NCBI GenBank assembly: GCA_934317215.1
Contig: CAKREH010000029.1
Coordinates: 1-43,656, forward strand
DNA: 43,656 nucleotides
Direction of reading: 5' to 3'
From: an uncultured Roseburia sp.
GTDB lineage: Bacteria; Bacillota; Clostridia; Lachnospirales; Lachnospiraceae
Shown here in pieces: positions 24,446-33,004 of the stretch. A program made the translations under genes and the position numbers. The notes under the pieces are model-generated. The model searched no databases, had not been told where the DNA came from, and worked only from the letters and a program-made list of their open reading frames with translations. Every line of letters starts with the position of its first letter. The stretch's first letter is position 1.

Positions 24446-25420
24446 TTACAGAGAAAGGTTCTTGCTGATCTCGTACTGATATTCCGGAATCTCTTTTGTC
24501 ATTGCAAGTGCCTCGTCGATATCATAATCAACGAAATCACCATGACGGTATCCAACAACACGGTTGGTCTTTCCTTCGCAGAGTAAATCTACTGCTAAAG
24601 CACCCATGGTAGATGCATATACACGGTCTTTACATGTCGGGCTTCCACCACGCTGCATGTGACCTAAGATGGTTGCACGTGTCTCGATACCGGTTGCAGC
24701 TTCGATTCTCTTTGCCATACTCGAAGAATGTCCGATTCCCTCAGCATTTACGATGATATGATGCTGTTTACCGCGTTTACGGTTCTCGATGATGTGGTTG
24801 ACTAATTTCTGCTCGTCATAGTCATATCTTTCCGGAAGTAAAATATCCTCAGCACCGTTTGCAATACCGCACCATAATGCGATGTAACCGGCGCCACGTC
24901 CCATAACCTCGATGATACTGCAGCGCTCATGGGAGGTTGATGTATCACGGACTTTGTCGATTGCTTCCATTGCTGTATTTACTGCTGTATCAAATCCAAT
25001 CGTGTACTCGGTACATGCGATATCAAGGTCGATGGTTCCCGGAAGACCAATGGTATTGATTCCAAGTCCCGCAAGCTTCTGAGCTCCCTTGAAAGAACCG
25101 TCACCACCGATAACAATGATTCCGTCGATGCCATGTTTTTTACAGATCTCAGCACCACGCTGCTGTCCTTCTGCTGTTGTAAACTCCATACAGCGTGCTG
25201 TCTGTAAGATCGTACCACCGCGCTGGATGATATCGGAAACATCTTTTGCTTCCATATCAATGATCTCTTCCTGAAGAAGTCCTGCGTAACCTCGCTTAAT
25301 TCCTTTTACCTTTTTTCCCTTTGCAATTGCTTCCCTTACAACTGCACGAATGGCTGCGTTCATTCCCGGCGCATCGCCACCACTTGTCAGCACACCGATT
25401 GTATTAATCTCTTTTGCCAT
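24446..25420 (-). CDS. pfkA: ATP-dependent 6-phosphofructokinase
   Basis: The 324-residue product matches PfkA over its length. It has the N-terminal nucleotide-binding TIGVLTSGGDAPGMN, the GGDGS motif near residue 102-106 (Gly at the key position, which fits ATP rather than pyrophosphate use), the catalytic PGTIDLDI, and MGRGAGYIA plus GHMQRGGSPT for substrate binding. The enzyme phosphorylates fructose 6-phosphate in glycolysis, in the cytoplasm. AGGAGGGAA precedes the ATG. It follows dnaE after 59 bases, a gene order common in Clostridia, and is closed by a strong terminator. Confidence 0.97.
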   Translation of the reverse strand: MAKEINTIGVLTSGGDAPGMNAAIRAVVREAIAKGKKVKGIKRGYAGLLQEEIIDMEAKDVSDIIQRGGTILQTARCMEFTTAEGQQRGAEICKKHGIDGIIVIGGDGSFKGAQKLAGLGINTIGLPGTIDLDIACTEYTIGFDTAVNTAMEAIDKVRDTSTSHERCSIIEVMGRGAGYIALWCGIANGAEDILLPERYDYDEQKLVNHIIENRKRGKQHHIIVNAEGIGHSSSMAKRIEAATGIETRATILGHMQRGGSPTCKDRVYASTMGALAVDLLCEGKTNRVVGYRHGDFVDYDIDEALAMTKEIPEYQYEISKNLSL

Positions 25421-25479
25421 TTATCGTTCCCTCCTAAAATAATATACCCATTTTTCTAATCTTTATTATTCTAATCTCT

Positions 25480-28400
25480 TTATTGTTTCTTTTCAATGCT
25501 CTTTTCAACAATTTTTACATTTTTTTCGCCCAAAAATTCCGTCAAGTTACCGACAAGCTCCGGATTGATATGAATATTGTAATTTTTACCTAATCGCTTC
25601 ATGGCACGCGGTGATGCAATATAGATCACGATCTCATCATTTCCGTCCGAACCATAGAGCAGGGAATACAATTCCTTTTCTTTTTCTTCAAACGCTTCTT
25701 TTGTCGCAAACTGAAGCCACAGCTCCCGTTTGGTGTCATCAAAGGAATAGATTTTTTCACAGATCAGTTTTCCGTTTTTATCTTCCTCAACATTGGCATG
25801 TCCAGCGATAAAGACTTTTTCATCCTCGTTCAAATAACGGCTGTATTTCTCGTAATCGCGCGGGAAAATAATAACTTCCAACGTTCCAAACAGATCCTCG
25901 ACCGTGATGAATGCCATCGCTTTGTTCTGCTTCGTATATTTAATCGTTTTTTCCGTGATGATACCACCAATGACAACACTCTGGTTATCTTTGATCTTTA
26001 CGGCATTCGTTTCTTCATCCAGAATAAAATCTGCCGTCACGGCGCTGATATTTTTGCGCCATTTTTCCTCATATTCCTCCAACGGATGTCCGCTTAAATA
26101 AATGCCAAGAACTTCCTTCTCAAAACCAAGTTTGATCTCCTTGCTGTACTCCTCCACATTCGGAAACCGGACTTCATACGCCTTTTTTTCTTCCTCTGAG
26201 ACAAGGTCAAACAAAGACATCTGCCCGGCAAGCGAATTTTTCTTTTCCTGATTCAGGTTGTCGATCAGCGTATTATATACTAAAAGCATCTGCTGCCTGT
26301 TGCCGTCTAACCCGTCACAGGCTCCTGCTTTGATCAGGTTTTCGACTGCACGCTTATTGACCTCACGCCCCGCCACACGGCTTAAGAAATCAGAGAGCGT
26401 GGTATATTTTCCGTTCTCTTCTCTTTCAGCTAAAATGATATCAATAACCTGTCTGCCGATGCTCTTGATTGCGTACATGCCGTAGCGGATTCCATCTTTT
26501 GTTGCCAAAAAGCGCCCTTCTCCCTCATTGATGTCCGGGGAAAGTACCTTAATTCCCATCTGGCGGCAGGAATAAATATACTCTGCAACTTTTCTTGTAT
26601 TGTCGATCACGGATGTCATGAGCGCCGCCATAAATTCAAGCGGATAATAATATTTTAAATACGCTGTCTGATAGGCAACCACCGCATAAGCTGCCGCGTG
26701 GGATTTGTTAAATGCATATTTGGCAAAATCGACCATGGAATCGTAGATCTGGTTTGCCGCCTGCTCGCTGATTCCGTTTGCGATACAGCCTTTGATGCCC
26801 TGCTCTTCATTGCCATAGACAAAGTTCTGACGCTCAGCGTCGATGACGTACTGCTTCTTTTTACTCATGGCTCGGCGGATATTATCTGCCTGTCCCATCG
26901 TATAACCGGCGAGGTTCTGCACGATCTGCATAACCTGCTCCTGATAAACGATACAGCCATAGGTCGGCTCTAAGATCGGCTCTAATTCTTTGCAGACATA
27001 GGTCACACTCTCCGGTTCATTTTTTCCTTTAATATATTTCGGGATAAAGTCCATCGGGCCCGGACGGTAAAGGGAGATACCGGCGATAACATCCTCTAAA
27101 CTCTGCGGTTTTAACTCCTTCATGAAGTTTTTCATGCCCGCACTTTCTAACTGGAAGATACCATCACATTTTCCGGTTCCGATCGAGTCTAATACTTTTT
27201 TATCATCATAATCAATGTTATCCACATCAATTTTTATTCCATGATTTTTTTCCACAAGTTTGACCGCATCACTGATGACAGTTAAAGTACGGAGTCCAAG
27301 GAAATCCATTTTTAAAAGTCCGAGTTCCTCAATCGTGGTCATGACAAACTGTGTTGTGATCGTACCGTCAGAGCTTCGCGACAACGGCACATATTCGTCC
27401 ATCGCCTTCTGGGAGATTACGACTCCGGCTGCATGCATGGAGGTATGGCGCGGCAGACCTTCTAGTCTTTTCGCCATATCGATGAGTCTTTTTACCGTCT
27501 CATCCGACTCATACATGGAACGCAGTTCCGGGTTCATTATGAGTGCTTTGTCGATCGTGATATTGAGCTCATTTGGAATATTTTTTGCGATCGTATCGCA
27601 GAAATTATACGGCAGATCCATGACACGTCCGACATCACGGATGACACCGCGCGCCGCTAACGTACCGAAAGTAACGATCTGCGTCACACAGTCTTTTCCG
27701 TATTTTTCAATAACGTAATCAATAACTTCACTTCGTCTCTCATAACAGAAGTCAATATCGATATCCGGCATGGTCACACGTTCCGGATTTAAAAACCGCT
27801 CAAACAGCAGATTATAACGGATCGGATCAATATTGGTAATACCCGTTGTATAAGACACAAGGCTTCCCGCCGCACTTCCCCTTCCAGGACCAACCGGAAT
27901 GCCGTGTGTTCTCGCATAGTTGATAAAATCCCATACGATCAGGAAATAATCGACGTACCCCATCTTCTGGATGACAGAAAGCTCATAGTCAAGCTTCGGC
28001 AAAAGCTCGTCATGCTTGTCCGGGTAACGTCTTACCAGCCCCTCATGACAGAGTTTGTTCAGGTAAGTCCACGAATCATACCCCTCCGGCACGTCAAAAT
28101 GCGGCAGCCTGGTCACTCCAAATTCGATCTCCACATTACAGCGGTCTGCGATTTTCTGCGTGTTGTCGATTGCCTGTGCCGCATATGGAAACAGTGCCCG
28201 CATCTCCTCCTCGGATTTCACAAAATACTGCCCGCCCTCATAACGCATACGGTTTTCATCGGACAGTTTTTTTCCGGTCTGCAGACAGAGTAAAATATCA
28301 TGCGGCTCTGCATCCTCAGCATATGTGTAATGCACATCGTTTGTTGCCACCAGCTCAATGCCTGTCTCCTCACTCATCCGCATCAGACCTGCATTAACGG

Positions 28401-28953
28401 TCTTCTGATCCGGGATTCCGTGATCCTGCAATTCCAAAAAGAAATTGCCTTTTCCAAAACATTTTTCATATTTATATGCAGTCTCTTTCGCCTCGTCATA
28501 AAGACCACGCACCAGGTAGCGCTGCACCTCCCCGGCAAGACAGGCACTTAAGGCAATGATCCCCTCATGATACGTCTCTAAGACTTCCATATCCACGCGT
28601 GGTTTGTAGTAATATCCCTCCACAAACCCCTTAGAGACGATCTTCATCAGATTCTGATACCCCTGATTATTTTCCGCTAAAAGCACCAGATGATAATAAC
28701 GGTCATCCCCATGTGAAAGTTCCCTGTCAAACCGTGATCCCGGTGCCACATAGACCTCGCAGCCTAAGACCGGCTTAATTCCTGCCGCCTTTGCCGCCTT
28801 ATAAAAATCAATCACGCCGTACATCACACCATGATCTGTGATGGCGGCGCTGTTCATCCCTAGTTCTTTGACTCTTGAAACATATTCTTTTATCTTATTT
28901 GAACCGTCCAAAAGACTGTACTCTGTATGGACGTGCAGATGCGTAAATGACAT
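25480..28953 (-). CDS. dnaE: DNA polymerase III alpha subunit (DnaE type)
   Basis: The product is 1157 residues from the ATG at 28951-28953, with GGAGG 9 bases upstream. It starts with the PHP domain (SFTHLHVHTEYSLLDGS). The polymerase core shows PGRGSAAGSLVSY and the catalytic PDIDIDFCYERR (about residues 395-406). It is followed by the finger and helix-hairpin-helix region (RAVENLIKAGACDG) and an OB-fold domain near residues 985-1060 (VIGGIITEKTIKYTKQ). No PolC-type exonuclease is inserted. DnaE extends primers at the replication fork. It probably shares a transcript with pfkA. Confidence 0.97.
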   Translation of the reverse strand: MSFTHLHVHTEYSLLDGSNKIKEYVSRVKELGMNSAAITDHGVMYGVIDFYKAAKAAGIKPVLGCEVYVAPGSRFDRELSHGDDRYYHLVLLAENNQGYQNLMKIVSKGFVEGYYYKPRVDMEVLETYHEGIIALSACLAGEVQRYLVRGLYDEAKETAYKYEKCFGKGNFFLELQDHGIPDQKTVNAGLMRMSEETGIELVATNDVHYTYAEDAEPHDILLCLQTGKKLSDENRMRYEGGQYFVKSEEEMRALFPYAAQAIDNTQKIADRCNVEIEFGVTRLPHFDVPEGYDSWTYLNKLCHEGLVRRYPDKHDELLPKLDYELSVIQKMGYVDYFLIVWDFINYARTHGIPVGPGRGSAAGSLVSYTTGITNIDPIRYNLLFERFLNPERVTMPDIDIDFCYERRSEVIDYVIEKYGKDCVTQIVTFGTLAARGVIRDVGRVMDLPYNFCDTIAKNIPNELNITIDKALIMNPELRSMYESDETVKRLIDMAKRLEGLPRHTSMHAAGVVISQKAMDEYVPLSRSSDGTITTQFVMTTIEELGLLKMDFLGLRTLTVISDAVKLVEKNHGIKIDVDNIDYDDKKVLDSIGTGKCDGIFQLESAGMKNFMKELKPQSLEDVIAGISLYRPGPMDFIPKYIKGKNEPESVTYVCKELEPILEPTYGCIVYQEQVMQIVQNLAGYTMGQADNIRRAMSKKKQYVIDAERQNFVYGNEEQGIKGCIANGISEQAANQIYDSMVDFAKYAFNKSHAAAYAVVAYQTAYLKYYYPLEFMAALMTSVIDNTRKVAEYIYSCRQMGIKVLSPDINEGEGRFLATKDGIRYGMYAIKSIGRQVIDIILAEREENGKYTTLSDFLSRVAGREVNKRAVENLIKAGACDGLDGNRQQMLLVYNTLIDNLNQEKKNSLAGQMSLFDLVSEEEKKAYEVRFPNVEEYSKEIKLGFEKEVLGIYLSGHPLEEYEEKWRKNISAVTADFILDEETNAVKIKDNQSVVIGGIITEKTIKYTKQNKAMAFITVEDLFGTLEVIIFPRDYEKYSRYLNEDEKVFIAGHANVEEDKNGKLICEKIYSFDDTKRELWLQFATKEAFEEKEKELYSLLYGSDGNDEIVIYIASPRAMKRLGKNYNIHINPELVGNLTEFLGEKNVKIVEKSIEKKQ

Positions 28954-28974
28954 GCTTTGTTTCCTCCGCATTCT

Positions 28975-29003
28975 ATTATATCGTCTCCCTGATAAATATT
29001 CAA
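28975..29003 (-). promoter_or_regulatory. Promoter of dnaE-pfkA
   Basis: On the minus strand TTGAAT (28998-29003) and a perfect TATAAT (28975-28980) are separated by 17 bases. The -10 lies about 20 bases upstream of the dnaE start codon, giving a short leader with the GGAGG site. Confidence 0.75.
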
Positions 29004-29071
29004 TTTTTTTCGCACATCTTATACAATCTCATACAATTTTCTCTCTTTGTCTATCTGACTGCCGTGTCTGC

Positions 29072-31072
29072 CTATGCATCCTCTGCCGGCACTTTGCTTA
29101 CGGTATCATCTCCCTGTACCAGAACCAGCGCAGAGATACCTTCGACAGTAACAGAACCTTCCGCCGTTCCAAGAGATCTGCATCCTGCCTTTTTACCATT
29201 GACACAGATATCCCATGTCCCGGCAGGTAAGTTTACTGTGACTGCATCCGGATTTCCATTATAGATGACTGCAATATTCTGTGCCGTTTCTCCCTGTACC
29301 TCACCCTGAATGGTATAGGCTACAACATTTGCATCAAGTCCAGTCATAAAGGTAAGATTATTCTGAATTGCAGCGGCTGTTGTCATGCGCAGTGCACTGT
29401 GTGCCTTACGGAATGCGATCAGACCTTTATAATATTCATAAACATCCATGACGTTACCTTTATTATCCCACTTAATGCTGTTCGTTGCATCAGGGGAAGA
29501 ATAGCTGTTCTCATCAAATCCGGTCTCAGACTTCTCATTTGGCTTAGAGCGAAGCATCTCTTCACCAGCCTGTATAAATGGTACACCCTGCGAAGTAAAA
29601 AGAACCGCGCTTCCCAGCTTAGTCATCTTCACTCTGTCAGCCTCACTGTCATCTGCATTGGAAATGGCAAGCTTATCCCAGAATGTCAGATTATCATGGC
29701 AGGATATATAATTAATACTCTGTCCCGGCTGTCCCGACCAGTTCGTACACTTATCACCATCCTTTGTGAGCGTAACCTGCGAATGCGGGGTTGCTGCTAC
29801 AACACTGAATTTAATGTTTTCTTCCATATCATCTTTGCCGCTTACAAAACCTTTGTCCAGAGAATCAAATACACTGCCTTTGATCCCATCACGGATATCA
29901 TCACTGAAAGCTCCCACACGATCCAACCGGTAAATATTGTTCTTCGCTGCCAGCTGTGCTGCCGGCAATGCAGATTCTCCTCCAGTCCATCCTTCACCAT
30001 ATACCATAATGTCAGGACTCACCTGATCCAGTGCTTTTCTGACAGCCTTCATGGTATCCAGATCATGTACGCCCATCAAGTCAAACCGGAAACCATCTAT
30101 ATGATATTCCGTTGCCCAGTATACAACAGAATCTACGATATACTTGCGCATCATGGCACGCTCCGAGGCTGTTTCATTCCCACAGCCTGAACCATCTGAA
30201 TAATGATCGCCATTCTTTCTGTAGTAATAATCAGGCACCGTCTTCTGAAACCATGAATCTGCCAGATGATAAGTATGATTATATACAACATCCATATTCA
30301 CGCGGATTCCATTTTCATGAAGTGTCTTAATCATCTGCTTCATTTCATTGACACGTACTTCCCCATGATATGGATCTGTACTGTAAGAACCTTCCGGCAC
30401 ATTATAATTCTTAGGATCATAGCCCCAGTTGAACTGCGCTGTATCGGGCTTTGTTTCATCTACAGTAGCATAATCAAAGCTCGGCAGAATCTGTACATGA
30501 GTCACTCCAAGATCCAGAATATGATCAAGTCCTGTAGCCAGCCCTTCCCTGTTCTTTGTTCCGCGCTCTGTCAGTCCAAGAAACTTACCTGTATTCCGAA
30601 TCCCGGAAGAAGCATCGGAAGACAGATCACGAATATGTACTTCATAAATCACTGCATCTGTTGCATTATTAAATGCCGGTCTGATATCTGCATCAAATCC
30701 ATCCGGATCGGCAGCTTGCAGATCAAGGATCTCACCTCTGTTGCCATTTACACCTGCACTTCTTGCATATAAATCAACAACTTCATTTACTTTATTACCA
30801 ATCTGTACTGAATAAGTATAATATACACCATTCAGGTCTCCTGTCTTTTCACATACCCAGGTTCCTTTGACATCTGCTGTCATTGGAATTGTTTCTATCA
30901 AATTGTCACCATCGCCCTGCTCATATAAGTTAAGCGATACTTTCCCGGCAGCAGGTGTCCATATACGAAATGTTGTCTTTTCTTTTGTATATACAGCCCC
31001 CAGATCGTTACCGTCATATACCAATTCATCATTAAAATAAGTAGAACCAATCTTTTTTTTCATCGATACCAT
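29072..31072 (-). CDS. Type I pullulanase (GH13_14), cytoplasmic
   Basis: The product is 666 residues from the ATG at 31070-31072; a second ATG three codons on is also possible, and both have the AAGGA site at an imperfect distance. Residues 20-110 form a CBM48-type N-terminal domain (TTFRIWTPAAGKVSLNLYE). The catalytic barrel carries the pullulanase mark NWGYDPKNYNVPEG, the nucleophile region DGFRFDLMGVHD, the acid/base VYGEGWTGG and SCHDNLTFWD. It cleaves alpha-1,6 branch bonds in pullulan, starch dextrins or glycogen. No signal peptide is present, so it acts inside the cell. It follows the oligo-1,6-glucosidase gene after a terminator. Confidence 0.93.
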   Translation of the reverse strand: MVSMKKKIGSTYFNDELVYDGNDLGAVYTKEKTTFRIWTPAAGKVSLNLYEQGDGDNLIETIPMTADVKGTWVCEKTGDLNGVYYTYSVQIGNKVNEVVDLYARSAGVNGNRGEILDLQAADPDGFDADIRPAFNNATDAVIYEVHIRDLSSDASSGIRNTGKFLGLTERGTKNREGLATGLDHILDLGVTHVQILPSFDYATVDETKPDTAQFNWGYDPKNYNVPEGSYSTDPYHGEVRVNEMKQMIKTLHENGIRVNMDVVYNHTYHLADSWFQKTVPDYYYRKNGDHYSDGSGCGNETASERAMMRKYIVDSVVYWATEYHIDGFRFDLMGVHDLDTMKAVRKALDQVSPDIMVYGEGWTGGESALPAAQLAAKNNIYRLDRVGAFSDDIRDGIKGSVFDSLDKGFVSGKDDMEENIKFSVVAATPHSQVTLTKDGDKCTNWSGQPGQSINYISCHDNLTFWDKLAISNADDSEADRVKMTKLGSAVLFTSQGVPFIQAGEEMLRSKPNEKSETGFDENSYSSPDATNSIKWDNKGNVMDVYEYYKGLIAFRKAHSALRMTTAAAIQNNLTFMTGLDANVVAYTIQGEVQGETAQNIAVIYNGNPDAVTVNLPAGTWDICVNGKKAGCRSLGTAEGSVTVEGISALVLVQGDDTVSKVPAEDA

Positions 31073-31232
31073 ACATCCTTCATAGCCTTGTCTGTTCAAA
31101 GAATCATCCTGTTACCCGCCTAGTATACCTCTCCCTTTTCATTTCGTCCAGTTAATTTTTTCGTTTTTTTTCGTAAAATGTCCTATTTTGCCAAATATAC
31201 ACAAAAAGGAATTTTCACTTTGCAGAAAGCGT

Positions 31233-31274
31233 AAAAATTGTGGTAAGTGATGCCGGCTGCATTACTTACCACAA
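31233..31274 (-). terminator. Terminator after the GH13_31 gene
   Basis: Arms 31238-31253 and 31259-31274 form a 16-bp stem with one G-U pair and the loop CGGCT. On the minus strand it is followed by a run of T. It ends the transcript of the glucosidase genes, so the pullulanase gene probably has its own promoter in 31075-31237. Confidence 0.85.
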
Positions 31275-31319
31275 TCTGCCATAATTATGGACCGTATGGT
31301 ATCACCTGTTGCTAAAAAT

Positions 31320-32993
31320 CTACTTTACCAGATATACTACCGCTTCATACGGACGGATTTTTTCTGAAATATCTTTATAGTTTCCTATCAGAATTCCCTG
31401 GTTTTCTTTTACCATATCCGCAATAGAAGCCGGAACATCCAGTTCTTTTTCCGTGAAATTGCAGATTACCAGTATTTTTTTATTCTCGGATGATCTTGTA
31501 TAAATGTAAAGATTTTCATCTGCATCTTCAAGTCCGTCGAACGTTCCATAAACGATCACTTCTTCCTCTTTGCGCAGTTCTATGAGTTTCCTGTAGTAAT
31601 TGTATATTGAATCCGGATCTTCCACCTGAGCAGCTGCATTGATCGTTTTATAATTCGGATTCACTGCAAACCACGGCGTTCCCGAGGTAAATCCTGCATT
31701 TTCTGAATCATCCCACTGCATAGGTGTCCTTGCATTATCCCGTCCTTTCTTACTGATAATGTCCATCATCTGATCATGCGTATATACTTTTGTATCGGTA
31801 ACAAGATCTATATAAATATTTTTTTCTTCTATATCGTCACATTCAGACACATCCGAAAAATGCATATTGGTCATTCCAAGTTCTTCCCCCTGATATACAT
31901 ACGGTGTTCCCTGCATCATGTGAAGACAGGTTGCAAGCATCTTTGCTGAAAGCTCCCTGTATTCCCCAGAATCATTTCCCCATCTCGAAACAACCCTTGG
32001 CTGATCATGATTGTCCCAGAACAGACTGTTCCATGCTACTTCCTCTAACCCTTTCTGCCAGCGGTTTAAAACTTCTTTGAGATCCGGAAGATAAAGTTTC
32101 TTATCCGTCCACTTTCCATGTTCATCCGAATCCACATCCATATGCTCAAACTGGAATACCATGCTCAACTCTTTTCCATCGCTTCGCGCATATTTTTTGG
32201 CCTCTTCGAGCGTAACGCATGATGTTTCACCCACTGTCAGAAGGTTATACCTGCTTAATACTTTTTGGTTCATCTCCTGAAGATATTCATGTTCATGAGG
32301 TCCATTTGCTGTGACTGCACCACAAAAAGAATATTTTTCCCCTTCTTTTACCGGACCATCTTTGTATTCTTCCGGCTTGCTGATCAGACTGATCACATCC
32401 ATCCGGAATCCGTCAATTCCTTTTTCACACCACCATGTCATCATATCAAAAACTTCTTTTCTTACCACAGGATTATCCCAGTTAAGATCAGGCTGTTCCG
32501 GCACAAACTGATGCAGATAATACTGTCCGGTTGTCTCATCAAACTGCCATGCAGATCCACTGAAATATGATCCCCAGTTTGTCGGTTCATGACCATCTAC
32601 CGGATCTTTCCAGATATAATAATCGCGGTATTTATTATCTTTTGATTTTCTGCTTTCCAGAAACCATTTATGCTGGTCAGATGTATGGTTAACAACCAGA
32701 TCCATTACCAGTTTCATTCCTCTTTGATGAATTTCTTTTAATAATTCATCAAAATCTTCCATTGTCCCGAACTCATCCATTATAGCCTGATAATCGCTGA
32801 TATCATATCCGTTATCTTTATTTGGAGATTTATAGATTGGGGATACCCAGATAACTGTGATACCGAGATTCTTTATATAGTCTAATTTTTTAATGATCCC
32901 CTGAAGGTCTCCGATTCCATCTCCGTTACTATCCATAAAACTCCTTGGATAAATCTGATAAACAACTGCTTCTTTCCACCATGCTTTCTGCAT
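31320..32993 (-). CDS. Oligo-1,6-glucosidase / alpha-glucosidase (GH13_31)
   Basis: The 557-residue product has the full GH13 set: DLVVNHTS (residues 98-105), nucleophile D199 in GFRMDVIS, acid/base E256 in TVGETS, and D330 in FWDNHDQPR. Val at residue 200, directly after the nucleophile, is the known mark of enzymes that prefer alpha-1,6 bonds (isomaltose, panose) over alpha-1,4. No signal peptide is seen; the enzyme is cytoplasmic. It follows the GH31 gene by 11 bases and is probably in one operon with GH31 and YesL. Confidence 0.93.
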   Translation of the reverse strand: MQKAWWKEAVVYQIYPRSFMDSNGDGIGDLQGIIKKLDYIKNLGITVIWVSPIYKSPNKDNGYDISDYQAIMDEFGTMEDFDELLKEIHQRGMKLVMDLVVNHTSDQHKWFLESRKSKDNKYRDYYIWKDPVDGHEPTNWGSYFSGSAWQFDETTGQYYLHQFVPEQPDLNWDNPVVRKEVFDMMTWWCEKGIDGFRMDVISLISKPEEYKDGPVKEGEKYSFCGAVTANGPHEHEYLQEMNQKVLSRYNLLTVGETSCVTLEEAKKYARSDGKELSMVFQFEHMDVDSDEHGKWTDKKLYLPDLKEVLNRWQKGLEEVAWNSLFWDNHDQPRVVSRWGNDSGEYRELSAKMLATCLHMMQGTPYVYQGEELGMTNMHFSDVSECDDIEEKNIYIDLVTDTKVYTHDQMMDIISKKGRDNARTPMQWDDSENAGFTSGTPWFAVNPNYKTINAAAQVEDPDSIYNYYRKLIELRKEEEVIVYGTFDGLEDADENLYIYTRSSENKKILVICNFTEKELDVPASIADMVKENQGILIGNYKDISEKIRPYEAVVYLVK

Positions 32994-33004
32994 CTTTTTT
33001 CTCC

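Noticed and set aside
24446..25420. PGTIDLDI instead of PGTIDND in phosphofructokinase
   Set aside because: I recall this form as usual in clostridial PfkA; the catalytic aspartates remain.
29399..30190. Plus-strand open frame opposite the pullulanase gene
   Set aside because: Cys/His/Ile-rich composition, no ribosome site and complete overlap with a well-supported gene.
31073..31099. TTG start at 31099 for the pullulanase
   Set aside because: No ribosome site at that codon; the ATG codons at 31072 and 31063 are better placed.
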